From the NCBI RefSeq assembly GCF_001571365.1, contig NZ_BCTQ01000020.1, positions 1-64,000 on the forward strand: a stretch of 64,000 nucleotides of DNA, in the 5' to 3' direction. The notes below the pieces were generated by a model that had not been told where the DNA came from, ran no database searches, and saw only the letters and a list, made by a program, of their open reading frames with translations. Positions 27,575-36,244 of the stretch are shown here, piece after piece (position 1 is the first letter of the stretch; each line of letters begins with the position of its first letter). This DNA is from Achromobacter denitrificans NBRC 15125. Its GTDB lineage: Bacteria; Pseudomonadota; Gammaproteobacteria; Burkholderiales; Burkholderiaceae_B. Made by a program: the position numbers and the translations under genes.

Positions 27575-28809
27575 TATTGGATCACCTCGCGCGTGCCGTC
27601 CGTGTATTCCACGACCTGGCGGCCATCAGGAAGACGTCCGCGGCGCGCAATCTCACGCGCGGGAGCGGCGGCCGGCGCGGCGGTAGCAGCAGGTGCTGCG
27701 GATTCGCCCGCCTTGCGACGGGCGCGTTCCAGCCCTCTGGCGACAATGTCCCTCAGCTCCTGCAAGGATTTGACGAATTCTTCTTCTGACTGTGCAGCGT
27801 CAAGGCGCGCAATAGCCTGCGTGGCCTTCGTTCCTTCCACTTCGGTGATCTGCCCGCCCCCCTTGAGGCTTTCGAACGCCTGAAGGAACGCTTGCCCCTT
27901 GATCTGGTCCAGTACGGCCCTGAAATCTGCGGCATCCGTGCCTGGAAAAATCGGGAGTATGGACGAAGTGCCGGTTGCATACGATCGGCCCGGATGGCTT
28001 ATTGCCTTGTCGATCACGTCCATGATCTGCGTGGCCGTAGCCTCGGCCTGCCCCAGGCCCTGCTCGTTCTCCACCTGCGCCTTGCCCTGCGCGGTGCCGC
28101 GGGCCTTGGCCTGGGCGACACTGCCCTGTACTGCCGCATCGATTGACGCCGGCATCACGCGCTGGCCATTGTCTTCCAGCCACTTCTGCTCGCCACGCGC
28201 GTTTGTTTGAACCAAGCCACGGTTCGTCTGCACCGGCGACCCGTAGTTTCCAGCATCGCGCGCTAGACGGTCGCGCTGCAGCTCCATCATCTGCTGCCTG
28301 TACAGCATATCGAACTGGTCGAGCTGGCTCATGGTGCGCGCACGGGCTTGGTTCACCCAGGCCGGGTCGTAGCTCGGCGGCAACTGGGAAACATCCATGC
28401 CGGCCTGGGCCGCCGCTTGCTTAGCGCTCTGGTACGTCGATTCGTCATTCACCCCCTGCAGCAGCCGGCCTTGCAGCTCCATGCTCTGCTTTGCCTTCTG
28501 CATCCGGCGCACGTCCGCCTGGTCCGCGCTCGCGTCCTGCTGGTTCGCCAGGCCGGCGTACTGGAGAGCCGCGCCGGGCGACGCCTGCGCAATGGCAGGG
28601 AGCGCCGAGCGGTTGAAGCGGCCATCGGCGCCGAAGGTGTCGGGCGACCGGAGGACCCCCGCCAGAGCGTTGCGCTCGCCGGCCTGGCGCTCCTGTTCGC
28701 CTAGCTGAGCCTGGGCCGAGCGCAGCCGCGCCACATTGAACAGCGTATTGATCGGGCTTTCGATCTGCGGGCCGCGCGCCTGCAGCGCGATGTTGGTGTC
28801 GAGTTGCAT
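27574..28809 (-). CDS. Internal virion / ejection protein
   Basis: 411 residues. Glutamine- and alanine-rich helices dominate (LRSAQAQLGEQERQAGERNA), with no signal peptide; the C-terminus turns basic and ends in a short beta-type tail (GRLPDGRQVVEYTDGTREV). It lies between two other ejection genes, the order of P22 7-20-16-type blocks. A good Shine-Dalgarno (AGGAG) precedes the ATG. Function is by position and composition. Confidence 0.65.
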   Translation of the reverse strand: MQLDTNIALQARGPQIESPINTLFNVARLRSAQAQLGEQERQAGERNALAGVLRSPDTFGADGRFNRSALPAIAQASPGAALQYAGLANQQDASADQADVRRMQKAKQSMELQGRLLQGVNDESTYQSAKQAAAQAGMDVSQLPPSYDPAWVNQARARTMSQLDQFDMLYRQQMMELQRDRLARDAGNYGSPVQTNRGLVQTNARGEQKWLEDNGQRVMPASIDAAVQGSVAQAKARGTAQGKAQVENEQGLGQAEATATQIMDVIDKAISHPGRSYATGTSSILPIFPGTDAADFRAVLDQIKGQAFLQAFESLKGGGQITEVEGTKATQAIARLDAAQSEEEFVKSLQELRDIVARGLERARRKAGESAAPAATAAPAAAPAREIARRGRLPDGRQVVEYTDGTREVIQ

Positions 28810-28818
28810 ATTCGCTCC

Positions 28819-29979
28819 TTAGGCGACCGGGCGCCATGCGCCATACAGGCTGTTCACGTTGCCCGTGGCGGCTGACGTCGGCGTGTAGCCCCCGCCATAG
28901 CCGCTCTGGCTGTTCAAGGCCGCGTAGTTCAAACCAGCATTCGCGATGGACCCCAAGCCCTGGCTGATGGCATTGCTCTGCCCCACGGCGCCGGCGGCCT
29001 GCGCATTCGCGCTTTGCGCCAGATTGTTGCTGACCTGGTTGGCATAGTTCTGGCTCACGCCCGCCAATGACGACGCCGACGCCTGGCCCATACCAGCCAA
29101 GGCCGCGAGCTTGTTGTACTGGTTCGTCTGGTTGGTGTTGAAAACGTTGAAGCCGGTCAGATAGTCGTTGTTGTATCGACCATAGGCGTTCCCATATTCC
29201 TGCGACGCCTGGCCCGAGTTGTAGGCCATGGCGTCTTTCAGCGCGCGGCCGGAATTCAGGTTCCCGGTCGCCGCCGCCATGTTGTTCAGCGCGTTCTGCC
29301 CTTCCTGAAGGCGGAACTGATAGCCGGGGTCCACCTCGAAATCAGCCATCGAGAACGGCTTGTACTCCTTGAAGGTGTTTAGTAGGCTGCCATAGAGCGG
29401 ATCGTTCTTCGCCGCAGCCTGCTGGGCCAATCGTTCTTGAACGGCCGCGTTCAACGCCGCCTCGTCCACGGTGTCGCCGGTGGCGCCCACTGGATCGCCA
29501 TATACCCAATTCGAAGACGTCCCGCCCGCGTCGCCGCCATCGATGTAATCGAGTTTGTAGCCCCAACGCTGGGCGCGCGGGTCATATCCCCACGTCGCAT
29601 TCGAATAGTTCGATGCCGCTGCCCCACGCATCCCATTTGCAGCCAGCACCTCGCTGACCGACGGAGGGCGCCCGGAGCTCCCAGCTGTCGTGTACTGGCC
29701 GCGCAGTTCGTTCCGGATTTCCTGCTCGGTCAGTTCGCGCCCGCCGGTGCCGGTGCCAAGCCCGAGCCGATACATCAGCGCGTTCAGCCCAGCTTGACCT
29801 GCATTCAGATACGGCTGGAAATTGGCCGTGTTCTGCTCGTACTGTTCGCGCGTGATGGCATTGGCGTCCGCCGCGGCCTGTTGCTGCACGGCGGCGGCGT
29901 CTCCGGCTGCGTCTGCCGCCATTGCGCTGCCGGCCACGCCGGCGACTGCGCTACCTACTCCTACTGCTGCTGCGACCAT
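28819..29979 (-). CDS. Internal virion / DNA ejection protein
   Basis: 386 residues from the ATG at 29979, set by the Shine-Dalgarno GGAGGC. The N-terminus is a small-residue, membrane-like stretch (VAAAVGVGSAVAGVAGSAMA), followed by helices rich in Ala, Asn and Gln and many Tyr-Asn pairs (NNDYLTGFNVFNTNQTNQYN). This composition is typical of P22 gp7/gp20-type ejection proteins. First of three such genes. Confidence 0.65.
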   Translation of the reverse strand: MVAAAVGVGSAVAGVAGSAMAADAAGDAAAVQQQAAADANAITREQYEQNTANFQPYLNAGQAGLNALMYRLGLGTGTGGRELTEQEIRNELRGQYTTAGSSGRPPSVSEVLAANGMRGAAASNYSNATWGYDPRAQRWGYKLDYIDGGDAGGTSSNWVYGDPVGATGDTVDEAALNAAVQERLAQQAAAKNDPLYGSLLNTFKEYKPFSMADFEVDPGYQFRLQEGQNALNNMAAATGNLNSGRALKDAMAYNSGQASQEYGNAYGRYNNDYLTGFNVFNTNQTNQYNKLAALAGMGQASASSLAGVSQNYANQVSNNLAQSANAQAAGAVGQSNAISQGLGSIANAGLNYAALNSQSGYGGGYTPTSAATGNVNSLYGAWRPVA

Positions 29980-29980
29980 T

Positions 29981-30436
29981 TCAGCCTCCAATCCACGCGC
30001 TATACGTGGTCTCTACATGTTGGAACCCCATCGCCTCGAATAGCCGGCCGATGTCCATGTGGGCTTTGGTACCCACGAACCAGCGCTGGACTCCGCGGCG
30101 CTTCAATTCCGCCTTGACCGCCTTCAGCAGGATCACCCCACCGCGGCCGCCGCGCTTGTCCTTGCGCAGGAAAAGGATGTCCATGTGGCAGGTCAGGCAG
30201 GTCTGGTAATGCAGCCCCGGCGCCACGAAGCCCACGAAGTAGCCCACCAGCTCGCCGGCGTCGCGCAGCGTGACGAAAATGACCTCGCCACGTGCGTCGC
30301 GCTGCAGGTAGACGTGGTACTGAGGGTCCAGAGGCACCTTGTCCTTGTTCAGGGCGAGTTCTTCCCAATGCAACGGGAACAGCGGCTTGAGTTCTTCCAG
30401 GCGTTCGGTGAGGCTTTCGACGTGGGCCGTGAGCAT
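29981..30436 (-). CDS. GNAT-family N-acetyltransferase, phage tail-cluster type
   Basis: 151 residues. A GNAT fold is suggested by the central strand VGYFVGFVAPGLHY, the CoA-binding loop with basic residues (RKDKRGGRGGVILLKAVKAE) and the C-terminal FEAMGFQHVETTYS typical of the last strands. The substrate is unknown. It lies 3 bp after the hydroxylase gene and 1 bp before the ejection genes, inside the structural operon, so it is expressed late. It may modify a virion protein or a host target late in infection. Confidence 0.75.
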   Translation of the reverse strand: MLTAHVESLTERLEELKPLFPLHWEELALNKDKVPLDPQYHVYLQRDARGEVIFVTLRDAGELVGYFVGFVAPGLHYQTCLTCHMDILFLRKDKRGGRGGVILLKAVKAELKRRGVQRWFVGTKAHMDIGRLFEAMGFQHVETTYSAWIGG

Positions 30437-30439
30437 GGC

Positions 30440-31039
30440 TTACCCCTGGCGCGGCAGACGAATATCCACCACCATGGATACGCGGTCGTCGGCGCTGTTG
30501 TTGATGACCTCGTGCACTTTGTCGTTGGCGAACCAGAAACAGTCGCCAGTGCGCATCTGAATTTCTTCCGCGTCGTCGCCGTCGCCGCAGCGCAGGACGG
30601 CGCCGGGCAGCCCATGCAGCACAATGTGAAAGCGCGTGTAGTACCGGGTCTGCTCGGGCGTGTCGGCGTGCGGGAAGATCCGGCCGCCGGGGGCCACTTT
30701 GTTGATCATCACGCGGCCCAGCCGCTCACCGCTCACGCGCGCCATCAGGTCGAACATCAGCTTGCGCACCTCGGGCAGCGCGGCCTGCGCCGGATAGTTC
30801 ACGGCCTCGTACTGGTCATGCCCGGCAAGCTGGTTGGCCTTATAGGCCTCGATTTGCTCGTCGGTCAGGCCTTCGACCTTCTCCGGGAAGCGGATCATGA
30901 TGGTTTCGGTCTGGCCGAACGGGCCCTGTGGATACTTGCGCAGGAACGTGTCTTCCTTCCACAGGTGCGGCTGGCGACGGATGGCGAGCATGAGCGGGTT
31001 CACGTCCAGGCCGCTCGCCAGGAAATGGAAATGTTTCAT
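30440..31039 (-). CDS. Aspartyl/asparaginyl beta-hydroxylase-like 2-oxoglutarate dioxygenase
   Basis: 199 residues. The iron-binding set HxD...H is seen as His124/Asp126 (FPHADTPEQ) and His176 (NDKVHEVINNS), with Arg186 placed to bind 2-oxoglutarate, in the double-stranded beta-helix fold of Asp/Asn hydroxylases. It should hydroxylate a residue on a protein or a small substrate. Its place between the P22 gp10-like tail gene cluster and the ejection genes, paired with a GNAT, suggests virion-protein modification; that is inference. Confidence 0.82.
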   Translation of the reverse strand: MKHFHFLASGLDVNPLMLAIRRQPHLWKEDTFLRKYPQGPFGQTETIMIRFPEKVEGLTDEQIEAYKANQLAGHDQYEAVNYPAQAALPEVRKLMFDLMARVSGERLGRVMINKVAPGGRIFPHADTPEQTRYYTRFHIVLHGLPGAVLRCGDGDDAEEIQMRTGDCFWFANDKVHEVINNSADDRVSMVVDIRLPRQG

Positions 31040-31051
31040 ATGGCCTCTGGG

Positions 31052-31417
31052 TTAGCGCGACACGGCGGTGATCGTGGGCGCGACGGTGTAGGTGATGACG
31101 ACTTGGTCGCCGGGGTTGAGGGGGATGAGCTGGCCCGCCGACTGGACCGCCAGGCCCAGGGTGGTGGTGCCGCGTTTGAAGGAAATGGCGGACGCCGTGC
31201 CGCCGGCCACGTGCAGCGCCATGCGTGAGGGCGCCGTGTAGGTCATTGGCGAGCCCGTGGCGGCCACGGCAGTAGGCGCCAGGGTGTCGGCATAGGCCGA
31301 CCCCAGAACGTTCGCCAGCGCCCGCATAAAGGCGAGTGTCTGGGGCGACTGGATAAGTTGGCCGTTCTGCTCGATCGCGAAGACAGCGTTGTTCTGAAGT
31401 AGCTGCAGGTCGGCCAT
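31052..31417 (-). CDS. Small structural protein, tail cluster (121 aa)
   Basis: Not a family I can name. N-terminal helices (LQLLQNNAVFAIEQNGQLIQ) are followed by a beta-rich half (GTASAISFKRGTTTLGLAVQ) that ends in a strand-like VVITYTVAPTIT. Its ATG overlaps the stop of the gp10-like gene by one base, so the two proteins are made together; a minor tail or adaptor part is likely. Confidence 0.6.
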   Translation of the reverse strand: MADLQLLQNNAVFAIEQNGQLIQSPQTLAFMRALANVLGSAYADTLAPTAVAATGSPMTYTAPSRMALHVAGGTASAISFKRGTTTLGLAVQSAGQLIPLNPGDQVVITYTVAPTITAVSR

Positions 31418-32835
31418 CAGTCGTCCCCCAGGTAGGCGCCCAGCAGCACCGCCTTCACCGGGTCGGTGACGCTCAGCTCATAGACGACTTGCCGGCCATT
31501 GCCGGGACGGTTGAACCGCGCGCCATAGCCGTATTCGCCGATGCGGCCGACGGAGACCGTGCGCCGGTTGCTCCAAGTATGTCCGCCATCCTTGGACTTG
31601 CGCATCATCATGGCGGGCTTTTGGCCCTGCCCGGTGCTGGTTCCCACACCCGCCTCGACGTGCACCACCAGCGCGCCCATGGCCAGGTCGTTCAGCTTTT
31701 CCACGATCGTCTGTGCGGCGCGCAGCCGCTTGATGGTTTCACCGTCGTCCGTGTAGTTGGCCTGGTCCAGCAAGTACAGCCGCCCGCGCTCCCAGTCACC
31801 GACCACATGGCGCCCGGCAAACAAGGCGTGACAGTTGGCCCTATGGCGCGTGAATTCGCCCGTCCCCGGCACCATGTAGCCGCGCTCATGCCATTGCTGG
31901 GACGCGACGTCATACACCCAGGTGGTCATCGCCGCCGGGAACGTGAGCTGATAGAACAGGTGGCCGCCCTGCTGGTAGGAGAACCCAATCGCGTCATCAA
32001 CGCGCGGGTATCCGCCGATGGCCGCTTCAACGCCATGAGTCGACACCCGGGTCGGCGCCGCGCCGCCTCGGGATTGCCAGATCACGCCCTGCCCCTCGGT
32101 GCCGCGGCCCAGCCACATGACGCTGTTGTCGATGTTCACGGGGCTGAACGCGGCCACGCATCCCTGCTGCATGGCACTGTTCTGGCTGGGGGAGAATCCT
32201 TGCGCATCGGCAACCAGCAGCTGCGTGGTGGATTCGCCGAAAACGTACAGCTGCTGTTGGTCTGGCAGGTGCGCGACGATATTGTCGGGTGACGCGTCCG
32301 TGCTGGCGAAATCCAGCCCGTTCCAATCGCGCACGTCGCCGATCTTGGACCAGCTCATGGTTTGCGACTGAGGCGCTTCAACCAGGAAGCGGTTGCGCAG
32401 GTATGAAATTTGCCGGGCGCCAGTCGGGAATTCGGTGTCGGTGATCGTGCCAAACGTGGAACTGGGCAGGTCGTAGTAGTAGCCCAGCACGCCGTCGACC
32501 AGCGCGAGCTGCGTTTCGTTGATCGCCATGGACACCGGGCCGGCCGACGTCGCGAGGCTGCCCACCAGTGTGGGAATCCAGGCGGCGGTGACGCGGAAAA
32601 GCTTGTCACCAGACACGACCCACAGTTCGCCCTTGAACACCTTCAGGCCGCGAATCTCGGCGGGCGCGTTGGGCATTTCCAACACGCGCGTCAGGCCAGG
32701 CGTGGGCAGCAGCGCCGCCTGGACCGTCGCGCCGTCTGCGCCCAGCTCGATGAACCAGTTGACGCAGCGTTGCGCGCTCAGGTTCAGGCTGGCGGCCTGA
32801 TAGGCCGGCCCCACAACGGGTATGGGCGTTCTCAA
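31417..32835 (-). CDS. Packaged-DNA stabilisation protein, P22 gp10-like
   Basis: 472 residues. The N-terminal PAYQAASLNLSAQRCVNWFI and repeated beta-propeller-like strands (LKVFKGELWVVSGDKLFRVT; TQLLVADAQGFSPS) match the gp10 family, which plugs the portal after DNA packaging and joins the tail needle. Length equals P22 gp10. This gene is strong evidence for a podovirus tail. Confidence 0.82.
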   Translation of the reverse strand: MRTPIPVVGPAYQAASLNLSAQRCVNWFIELGADGATVQAALLPTPGLTRVLEMPNAPAEIRGLKVFKGELWVVSGDKLFRVTAAWIPTLVGSLATSAGPVSMAINETQLALVDGVLGYYYDLPSSTFGTITDTEFPTGARQISYLRNRFLVEAPQSQTMSWSKIGDVRDWNGLDFASTDASPDNIVAHLPDQQQLYVFGESTTQLLVADAQGFSPSQNSAMQQGCVAAFSPVNIDNSVMWLGRGTEGQGVIWQSRGGAAPTRVSTHGVEAAIGGYPRVDDAIGFSYQQGGHLFYQLTFPAAMTTWVYDVASQQWHERGYMVPGTGEFTRHRANCHALFAGRHVVGDWERGRLYLLDQANYTDDGETIKRLRAAQTIVEKLNDLAMGALVVHVEAGVGTSTGQGQKPAMMMRKSKDGGHTWSNRRTVSVGRIGEYGYGARFNRPGNGRQVVYELSVTDPVKAVLLGAYLGDD

Positions 32836-33212
32836 GGCAGCACCCCCATGTTCCCCGGGCCGAAGGGCCAGCGCCAGCCATAGTCATTGCCCCAGGGCAC
32901 GGTGCGCTCGGGCATGCCGTAGCCCAAGATCCAGCCGAAGGCCAGCGTGGTGCTGATGCCGTCCACGGTGCCGCGCAGGGTGTACCAGTTGCGCCAGACC
33001 AGGTCACCGGGCACGGTGAAGGGGGTCGCCACCGGCACCGATCCATTGAACGGTCCGACCGTCGCAATGGCCAGGTCCGTGATCAGCAAGGGATCGATCG
33101 GGTCTTCGTCGGCATCCGTGCGGAACACCTTAGCCGTCAGCGTGATCAGGTCGCCCTGATACACCTGCAGGTCGCGGCGCTTGGCGCCGTCCAGCGCAAC
33201 TATGATTTCCAT
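32832..33212 (-). CDS. Tail/head-completion protein (126 aa)
   Basis: From the ATG at 33212, sharing one base with the stop of the gene before. All-beta, tryptophan-rich C-terminus (RTVPWGNDYGWRWPFGPGN). No family recognised. It lies between the gp4-like adaptor and the gp10-like plug, where P22 has no counterpart, so it may be a lineage-specific tail part. Confidence 0.6.
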   Translation of the reverse strand: MEIIVALDGAKRRDLQVYQGDLITLTAKVFRTDADEDPIDPLLITDLAIATVGPFNGSVPVATPFTVPGDLVWRNWYTLRGTVDGISTTLAFGWILGYGMPERTVPWGNDYGWRWPFGPGNMGVLP

Positions 33213-33547
33213 CAGAAGTACTCCGCCGGGGTGGTGCCGGCGTTGGGCAGCGCCACCGCAGATTCGATTTCTCGCATGCCCGCCGACCACATGCTGGCGT
33301 CCGGCGGGCGCTGGAATTCAGGGGCGGCCAGAAATGCGGCCATGAGCACGTACGATTCCTGCGCATAGTCTGGCACAGCGTTCAACGTCCAGCGCAGCAG
33401 GCCGCGCGTTCGCAGCGCCGCGTGCACCGCATCCAGCTTTTCGTTGATCAGCTCGATGTCGTCGGCTTCCGCCGTCTCGCCGGCGCCCAGTACCGACAGC
33501 TTGCGCAGGACGCGCGGGCCCAGGTCGCGTTTCGTGGCCGTGAGCAT
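33212..33547 (-). CDS. Head-tail adaptor candidate, P22 gp4-like
   Basis: 111 residues, helical, with AEADDIELINEKLDAVHAAL and SYVLMAAFLAAPEF resembling the helical connector proteins that dock on the portal in P22-like phages (gp4 family). Place (after coat genes, before gp10) agrees. It lies 1 bp after the 64-residue gene. The call is moderate. Confidence 0.6.
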   Translation of the reverse strand: MLTATKRDLGPRVLRKLSVLGAGETAEADDIELINEKLDAVHAALRTRGLLRWTLNAVPDYAQESYVLMAAFLAAPEFQRPPDASMWSAGMREIESAVALPNAGTTPAEYF

Positions 33548-33548
33548 G

Positions 33549-33743
33549 TCAGGCTGCCTTCTTGGCCTGCGCCGGCGCGCCAGCCTTGAAATGGCTGTTC
33601 TCGGCCAGCTTGCGGAAGGCCGGGGTGTCCGGGACTTCTACCGCCTTACCCAAGGGGAAGATGTGCTCGCCGATGACCAGGTCGTCGCGCTTCTCGCCCG
33701 GATTGGCGGGGTCACCCGTGAAGGTGAGTTTGATTGTTTCCAT
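33549..33743 (-). CDS. Small phage protein (64 aa)
   Basis: METIKLTFTGDPANPG then mixed strands and a basic Ala-rich tail (KAGAPAQAKKAA). Such short proteins are common between coat and adaptor genes. No function assigned. Confidence 0.6.
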   Translation of the reverse strand: METIKLTFTGDPANPGEKRDDLVIGEHIFPLGKAVEVPDTPAFRKLAENSHFKAGAPAQAKKAA

Positions 33744-33786
33744 GTAGATCTCCAGGCGGGCCGACCGAAGCCGGCCCGCGGTTGGG

Positions 33787-34197
33787 TTACGTGTTGAGGG
33801 GGATCACCAGGATGTAACCAGCGATGAAGCCACTGGCACCCGTGACGGCCGTACCGGTCACGATGTCGATGGTGTCGTTGGCGGTCAGCACCAACGGCGC
33901 GGCCGTGGCGGCGCTCGCCCGGATAACGGCGCCGGTAGCCGCGGCGGCGAAGTAGTCCGGATCGCCGCCGTACCCCACGTTGAAGGTGGCCGTGCTGACG
34001 CCGCTGGTCACCACCATGACGTCCAGCACCACCGAGCCGGCCTGGATGACCGGCGACTGGATCACGGTGCCGATCGGGACGGCGGCCGAAAAGTCGTAGC
34101 GAAACGGGATCGCCTTGACCGATTGGCCATCGCCCACGCCGGGCATGACGTCGCGCGGCTTCGTATCGCCCACACGGGCGGCATTGACAGTTGCCAT
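33787..34197 (-). CDS. Head decoration-like structural protein (136 aa)
   Basis: Nearly all beta strands with small hydrophobic residues (QAGSVVLDVMVVTSGVSTAT; FIAGYILVIPLN). It follows the coat gene after a terminator and precedes the adaptor, the usual place for a head-stabilising protein. Family not recognised. Confidence 0.6.
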   Translation of the reverse strand: MATVNAARVGDTKPRDVMPGVGDGQSVKAIPFRYDFSAAVPIGTVIQSPVIQAGSVVLDVMVVTSGVSTATFNVGYGGDPDYFAAAATGAVIRASAATAAPLVLTANDTIDIVTGTAVTGASGFIAGYILVIPLNT

Positions 34198-34213
34198 GAA
34201 AATCTCCTTGGTA

Positions 34214-34254
34214 GAGACGAAAAAAAACGCCCCTCGGGCGCTTCGTTTCGTCTC
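34214..34254 (-). terminator. Terminator after the coat gene
   Basis: On the minus strand CGCCC-GAG-GGGCG then eight Ts, within an outer 9-bp pairing GAGACGAAA / TTTCGTCTC. Confidence 0.8.
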
Positions 34255-34271
34255 AGGTTGGCTGTGGTTGC

Positions 34272-35369
34272 TTAGGCGTCCGGAACGGCAGCGGTGACGA
34301 CCGTCACAACGCCGTTCTGCACCAGGTTGTCGGTATCCGTGGCGCCCTTGCCGAACATCAGCTTTTCGATGCCGCGGATTTCCTGGATGCCGACGCCGTT
34401 ACGGAAACCATAGTCGCGCACGTCCGTGGTGGAGCGCGTGCGCTGCGCCCAGCCCAGGCCGAGCGCGCCGGCGCCGCACAGGAAGTTGAAGCCGACGTCA
34501 ATGTTGCCCGCGCCCACGCCCGGCACGGAGCCGATTTCGGGGATTTCGCGGATGATCACGCCATCCCACACCAGGTCGCCTCCGGTAAACAGCGGGTTGG
34601 TGCGCACGTTGCGCTCGCGCGCATCGCGGTTCGCCTGGGTCATCTCCGGGGCGTTCTGCAGATCGCGGAACGACAGGGAATTGGCGAACATGACGAACCA
34701 TTCCTGGTCCTCGGTCGTGCGGGTGGGCGTGATCGCCGGGGAGGCGGTCTGAGCCATGCGCTTTGCCAGGCTGATCACCTGGGGCGTCAGCTTGTCGGCC
34801 GTGTTGTCGATGTTCGCCAAGGAGGCGGACCAGTCGTTGCCAGTGTTGTTGGACTTGGCCGCGCCAAACAGCACGCGGTCGGCGTTGTTGGCCAGGAAGG
34901 CGTCCTTCTCGGCTTCGGTGGCCTGCTCGTAGGGGATCATGATGCCGGCGGCGTTCGGGATCGACTTGAACGCCGTATTGATGGCATCCCGCAGGGCATC
35001 AAGCGACCAGCCCTTGAGCGCGCTGCGGCCAGCGTTGCGCAGGTCGATCGCAGATTTCTGCTCGTCCCACTGGGTGATGACCACGGCGTTGCGATGTGGC
35101 ATGACGCGCACGGCCATGGACCGGGTGTCAAGCTCGGCTTCGTTGCCTTCCAGCACCGTGTTGCCGGAGACGCCGCCGCCGATCTTGCGGACCGCAGCAA
35201 ACGTGATTCGATCGCCCGCCTTGCGGGTCAGATCCTCTTTGACCATGAAGAGCGATTCTTCGCTGGTCCCCATGTAGCGCATGTAGCGGTTGGCGCGCAG
35301 GTATTCCTGGAAGAACTTGTCGTCCCAGATTTGCGGGGTAAGCCCCGGGCGTGCAGTGGTCTCAGCCAT
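34272..35369 (-). CDS. Major capsid protein, N4 gp56-like family
   Basis: 365 residues. GLTPQIWDDKFFQEYLRANR at the start, the RKAGDRITFAAVRKIGG core and the NALSF/RDLQNAP region match the N4 gp56-like coat family (DUF4043). It should have an HK97 fold. A good Shine-Dalgarno (AGGAG) lies before the ATG, and a terminator after the stop. It follows the scaffold gene by 11 bp. Confidence 0.85.
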   Translation of the reverse strand: MAETTARPGLTPQIWDDKFFQEYLRANRYMRYMGTSEESLFMVKEDLTRKAGDRITFAAVRKIGGGVSGNTVLEGNEAELDTRSMAVRVMPHRNAVVITQWDEQKSAIDLRNAGRSALKGWSLDALRDAINTAFKSIPNAAGIMIPYEQATEAEKDAFLANNADRVLFGAAKSNNTGNDWSASLANIDNTADKLTPQVISLAKRMAQTASPAITPTRTTEDQEWFVMFANSLSFRDLQNAPEMTQANRDARERNVRTNPLFTGGDLVWDGVIIREIPEIGSVPGVGAGNIDVGFNFLCGAGALGLGWAQRTRSTTDVRDYGFRNGVGIQEIRGIEKLMFGKGATDTDNLVQNGVVTVVTAAVPDA

Positions 35370-35380
35370 TTACGGCTCCT

Positions 35381-36133
35381 TTACTTTTTGAACAGGTCTT
35401 CGAACGGCGTCGGCCCGGTGTGCGCGTCCGCAGAGCGGGCGGCAGCAGATCGGGCGGTAGCCAGGGAGGTGGGCAAAGCTGCCGTGGGCGCAGGGCTTGC
35501 GGCGGGCTGGGCGGATTGGGGCTGTTGCGCGGAGAGCTCGGCCAGGAGTTCCTGGCGCAGGCGCTCCTTGTAGGCCGCTGGGTCATCGCCGATTTCCTGC
35601 ATGGCAAGCAAGCGCGTGCCTTGCTCGTAGACGAATTCCCAGGGATGCCGCTGCTGCATCAGTTCCGCGCGCATGGCGGGGTTCTTCTGTGCCGCGGCTT
35701 CCCATGCCGCCATCTTCTCGTCCATATCCGGGTGGTCCTTGCGGGCCAGTAACTCGGACGTGTTGAAACGTTCGTTGATGGCGAACTCTTGCGCGGACAT
35801 CTCGCGCGGAGTGGCAGGTTGCTGCTGCTGGGGCGCCTGCTGCTGCGCCGTCAATTGCTTGATCTGCTCCTCGTAGCGGATGGCCCTTTCCTTCCAGTCC
35901 GTCTTTTCCTTGCGGACGGCTTCAAGCGCGGCGAGTGGGACATGCTTGTCACTTCCAGGGGCTGGCGGCTCCCCATTCGCAGGCTCGGCGGTTGCCGGCT
36001 CCTGCGGTTCGCCCTGCGGTGCCTCCGGCGCGGCTGCCTGCGGCTCCGGTTCCCGTGCGGGTTCCGGCGCGGCCTGCGGCTGCTCTGGCTGCTTACCTTC
36101 GAAAATGCCGTTGAAGTCCATCGTTTCACTCAT
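35381..36133 (-). CDS. Scaffolding-like protein
   Basis: 250 residues. The N-terminal 60 or so are a Pro/Glu/Ala-rich disordered stretch (PQAAPEPAREPEPQAAAPEA), the middle is coiled-coil-like and glutamine-rich (RAIRYEEQIKQLTAQQQAPQ), and the C-terminus ends in FEDLFKK. Position between portal and coat, acidity and helix content are typical of scaffolds. It has no protease motif. Confidence 0.75.
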   Translation of the reverse strand: MSETMDFNGIFEGKQPEQPQAAPEPAREPEPQAAAPEAPQGEPQEPATAEPANGEPPAPGSDKHVPLAALEAVRKEKTDWKERAIRYEEQIKQLTAQQQAPQQQQPATPREMSAQEFAINERFNTSELLARKDHPDMDEKMAAWEAAAQKNPAMRAELMQQRHPWEFVYEQGTRLLAMQEIGDDPAAYKERLRQELLAELSAQQPQSAQPAASPAPTAALPTSLATARSAAARSADAHTGPTPFEDLFKK

Positions 36134-36201
36134 TGCGCTCTTCCTTCACGCCCGATTCAGCCCGGCGGCAGCTTTAACGCCCGAAAATCCCCGGCGGCGG
36201 A

Positions 36202-36227
36202 ATAAAAAAAGCCGCCCGTAGGCGGCT
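36202..36227 (-). terminator. Terminator between portal and scaffold genes
   Basis: On the minus strand AGCCGCC-TACG-GGCGGCT then seven Ts (TTTTTTT with the last stem base). Confidence 0.85.
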
Positions 36228-36244
36228 GTCGAAACTGGGAGACG

